From: Intrasporangium_A sp039812505
GTDB lineage: Bacteria > Actinomycetota > Actinomycetes > Actinomycetales > Dermatophilaceae
Length of the DNA stretch: 64,000 nucleotides
Direction: 5' to 3'
Assembly: GCF_039812505.1 (NCBI RefSeq)
Contig: NZ_JBDIAQ010000005.1
Span: 9,221 to 73,220 of the forward strand
Positions 63,051-64,000 of the stretch are shown piece by piece. Within the stretch, counting starts at the first letter, position 1, and each line of letters starts with the position of its first letter. A program made the position numbers and the translations under genes. The notes beneath the pieces are model-generated. The model was not told the DNA's origin. It searched no databases and saw only the letters and a list, made by a program, of their open reading frames with translations.

Positions 63051-63407
63051 TCAGCTCACCCGGTCAGTTAGCTTCCGTGTGCCACTCCTCACCGCCAAAG
63101 TCGCGGACGACCGGCAAGGCGGGCTTGGCTGTCGCCGTGGCGGCTGCTGCCTCGTCCCGGCTCTCGATCTTTCTCTGGCGCGGGAGCCGAGCGTTGCCAA
63201 GTGTCGCCGTGCCGTATGGGAGACGAACTCCGAGCGTGGCACGCCTACGGCGACCTCGAAGGCTTGCTTCATCGGATACCAGACCCCGTTCGCCTGGGCG
63301 GGGTGTTCGCGGATGGGCTCTGGTGCCACGCCGGCCAACCGCGCCTCCACGACGTCGCTCGACAACTCGTACCGAGTGCCGTTGAGAGCGAACGCCGCGA
63401 GTGCCAC
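63051..63407 (-). CDS. Unknown small protein in the toxin-antitoxin neighbourhood
   Basis: The 118-residue product has a plausible domain in its first ~75 residues (MALAAFALNGTRYELSSDVV, ANGVWYPMKQAFEVAVGVPR, FVSHTARRHLATLG) and an Arg/Ser-rich, low-complexity tail that could be read-through after a lost stop. I do not recognise a named family; similar short domains occur near phage and defence genes. GTG at 63407, 18 nt after the antitoxin stop, suggests an operon with it. Weak ribosome-binding site. Confidence 0.5.
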   Translation of the reverse strand: MALAAFALNGTRYELSSDVVEARLAGVAPEPIREHPAQANGVWYPMKQAFEVAVGVPRSEFVSHTARRHLATLGSRARERSRAGTRQQPPRRQPSPPCRSSATLAVRSGTRKLTDRVS

Positions 63408-63425
63408 GAGCTGAACCTACGGCGG

Positions 63426-63749
63426 TCAGGCGCTGAGGGCCTTGCGCCGGACTGCAGCGAGGTCGGTCTCCAGCTTGTCCAGTGCGGACTTGAGGTCATC
63501 GGCCGGAGCGATCGCCTGGAGCACGAGTGAGCGCACCACCGTCGAGACCGGCAGGCCGCGCTGTTCGGCGTACTGCATCAGCTCGTCGAACTCGTCGTCG
63601 CGGAAGCGGACCTGGAGGTTGCGAGCACGCGGATGTCCGCGCGTGACCTTGACGTGGGCCGGCAACGGCGCGTTCGCGTCGCTTCTTGCCTCGGCCTCCT
63701 CGACCGCCGTGGCCTCGGCGGCGAGCAGGTCGTCGATCTTCTTGCTCAT
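63426..63749 (-). CDS. Ribbon-helix-helix-like antitoxin
   Basis: The 107-residue protein has an acidic helical N-terminus (MSKKIDDLLAAEATAVEEAE) and a central segment NLQVRFRDDEFDELMQYAEQ followed by RGLPVSTVVRSLVLQAIAPA, which fits a ribbon-helix-helix DNA-binding antitoxin. A helical C-terminus follows. GGAAGGAG lies upstream of the ATG. Its start overlaps the stop of the upstream toxin frame (ATGA), the usual toxin-antitoxin coupling. The partner toxin is frameshifted. Confidence 0.75.
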   Translation of the reverse strand: MSKKIDDLLAAEATAVEEAEARSDANAPLPAHVKVTRGHPRARNLQVRFRDDEFDELMQYAEQRGLPVSTVVRSLVLQAIAPADDLKSALDKLETDLAAVRRKALSA

Positions 63750-64000
63750 GGGGCTTCTCCTTCCTCGCCGGCGTAGCTGCCTTCGTTGTAGATGCGGCGG
63801 TCCTTCTCGTTGGCTGACCACCCGTTCACGCCGTACTCGGTTCCCTGTGCTGAAGCACGATGACCGTGACGATGTCGTCGGCGATGGTCGAGAAGCCGAT
63901 AATTCGGACGCTTTCGCCGCTTGTGCTGTTGTAGTCGGGGTCGATGACGATCCGGTTTGGGTCGCCAAGCGCGTCGTCTGCCACCTGTGGCGTGATGCCG
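63746..64000 (-). pseudogene. Frameshifted toxin gene (partial)
   Basis: Entering from the right edge, the frame reads GITPQVADDALGDPNRIVID and RIIGFSTIADDIVTVIVLQH, then stops at TGA 63826-63828. A second frame from about 63846 continues EYGVNGWSANEKDRRIYNEG and ends at 63746 in ATGA overlap with the antitoxin. The two parts fit a single small toxin; a one-base deletion near 63839-63848 (expected ...HDGTEYGVN...) explains it. The toxin is probably inactive, or the base is a sequencing error. Confidence 0.7.

Overview
The window is chromosomal DNA from a very GC-rich actinobacterium. GTG starts are common, many genes overlap by ATGA or GTGA, and TAT and ATA codons are scarce. Gene content includes WhiB1 and WhiB2, the MtrA-MtrB-LpqB system, PdtaS, mycothione reductase, a SigR/RsrA-like redox sigma pair, F420 biosynthesis and a large NAD-glutamate dehydrogenase. 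The mix suggests a Micrococcales lineage of the Intrasporangiaceae/Dermatophilaceae type; that placement is inference from gene content. Most of the window is ordinary core genome that shares gene neighbourhoods with Mycobacterium tuberculosis.

Layout. 1-11.2 kb: 3' end of 2-oxoglutarate dehydrogenase, a DUF6104 gene, an SGNH hydrolase, a membrane protein, whiB1 convergent with pdtaS, the 1664-residue glutamate dehydrogenase, an apparently frameshifted unknown gene and a DUF2505 gene. 11.2-20.3 kb: pruA, a second SGNH hydrolase, a DUF6912/acyltransferase pair, a CpaB/CpaE-like pair, a BldC-like DNA-binding protein, and a LysM/Rv3235-like pair. 20.4-33 kb: secA, a YcaQ-like glycosylase, a LuxR-type regulator, hpf, a ComF protein, lpqB-mtrB-mtrA and ahcY. 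33-47 kb: a DUF808 protein, mycothione reductase, the manB-Trm112-SIS operon, DUF3499, an Rv3259-like protein, DUF5719 plus a giant glycosyltransferase, whiB2, and fbiA-fbiB. 47-54 kb: an oxidoreductase, a BioY/BioN fusion, malic enzyme, two membrane HD-domain proteins, a 29-codon gene, bL37, and the rsrA-sigR operon. 54-63 kb: a hydrolase and SRAP protein, DoxX, aroA-rsgA, hisN, two M16 peptidases and a racemase. 63-64 kb: a broken toxin-antitoxin module.

How the genes work together. Envelope control is concentrated here (MtrAB-LpqB, SecA, WhiB2, ManB, the giant glycosyltransferase). Redox defence is represented by SigR-RsrA, mycothione reductase and F420 synthesis. Stress and antibiotic responses are represented by HPF, WhiB1 and PdtaS.

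Most notable signals: (1) the 9-mer GTATGCCGC occurs 15 times between 27.1 and 62.7 kb and not at all before that, in four codon contexts, and as inverted pairs inside two terminators, like a DNA uptake sequence or protein-binding site; (2) bioY and bioN are fused in frame with bioM missing; (3) a 29-codon gene with its own Shine-Dalgarno, TTA codon, leader hairpin and terminator; (4) a 16-bp tandem repeat upstream of whiB2; (5) FbiB lacks its usual nitroreductase half. Many start codons have a TANNNT box 6-8 nt upstream, suggesting leaderless mRNAs.
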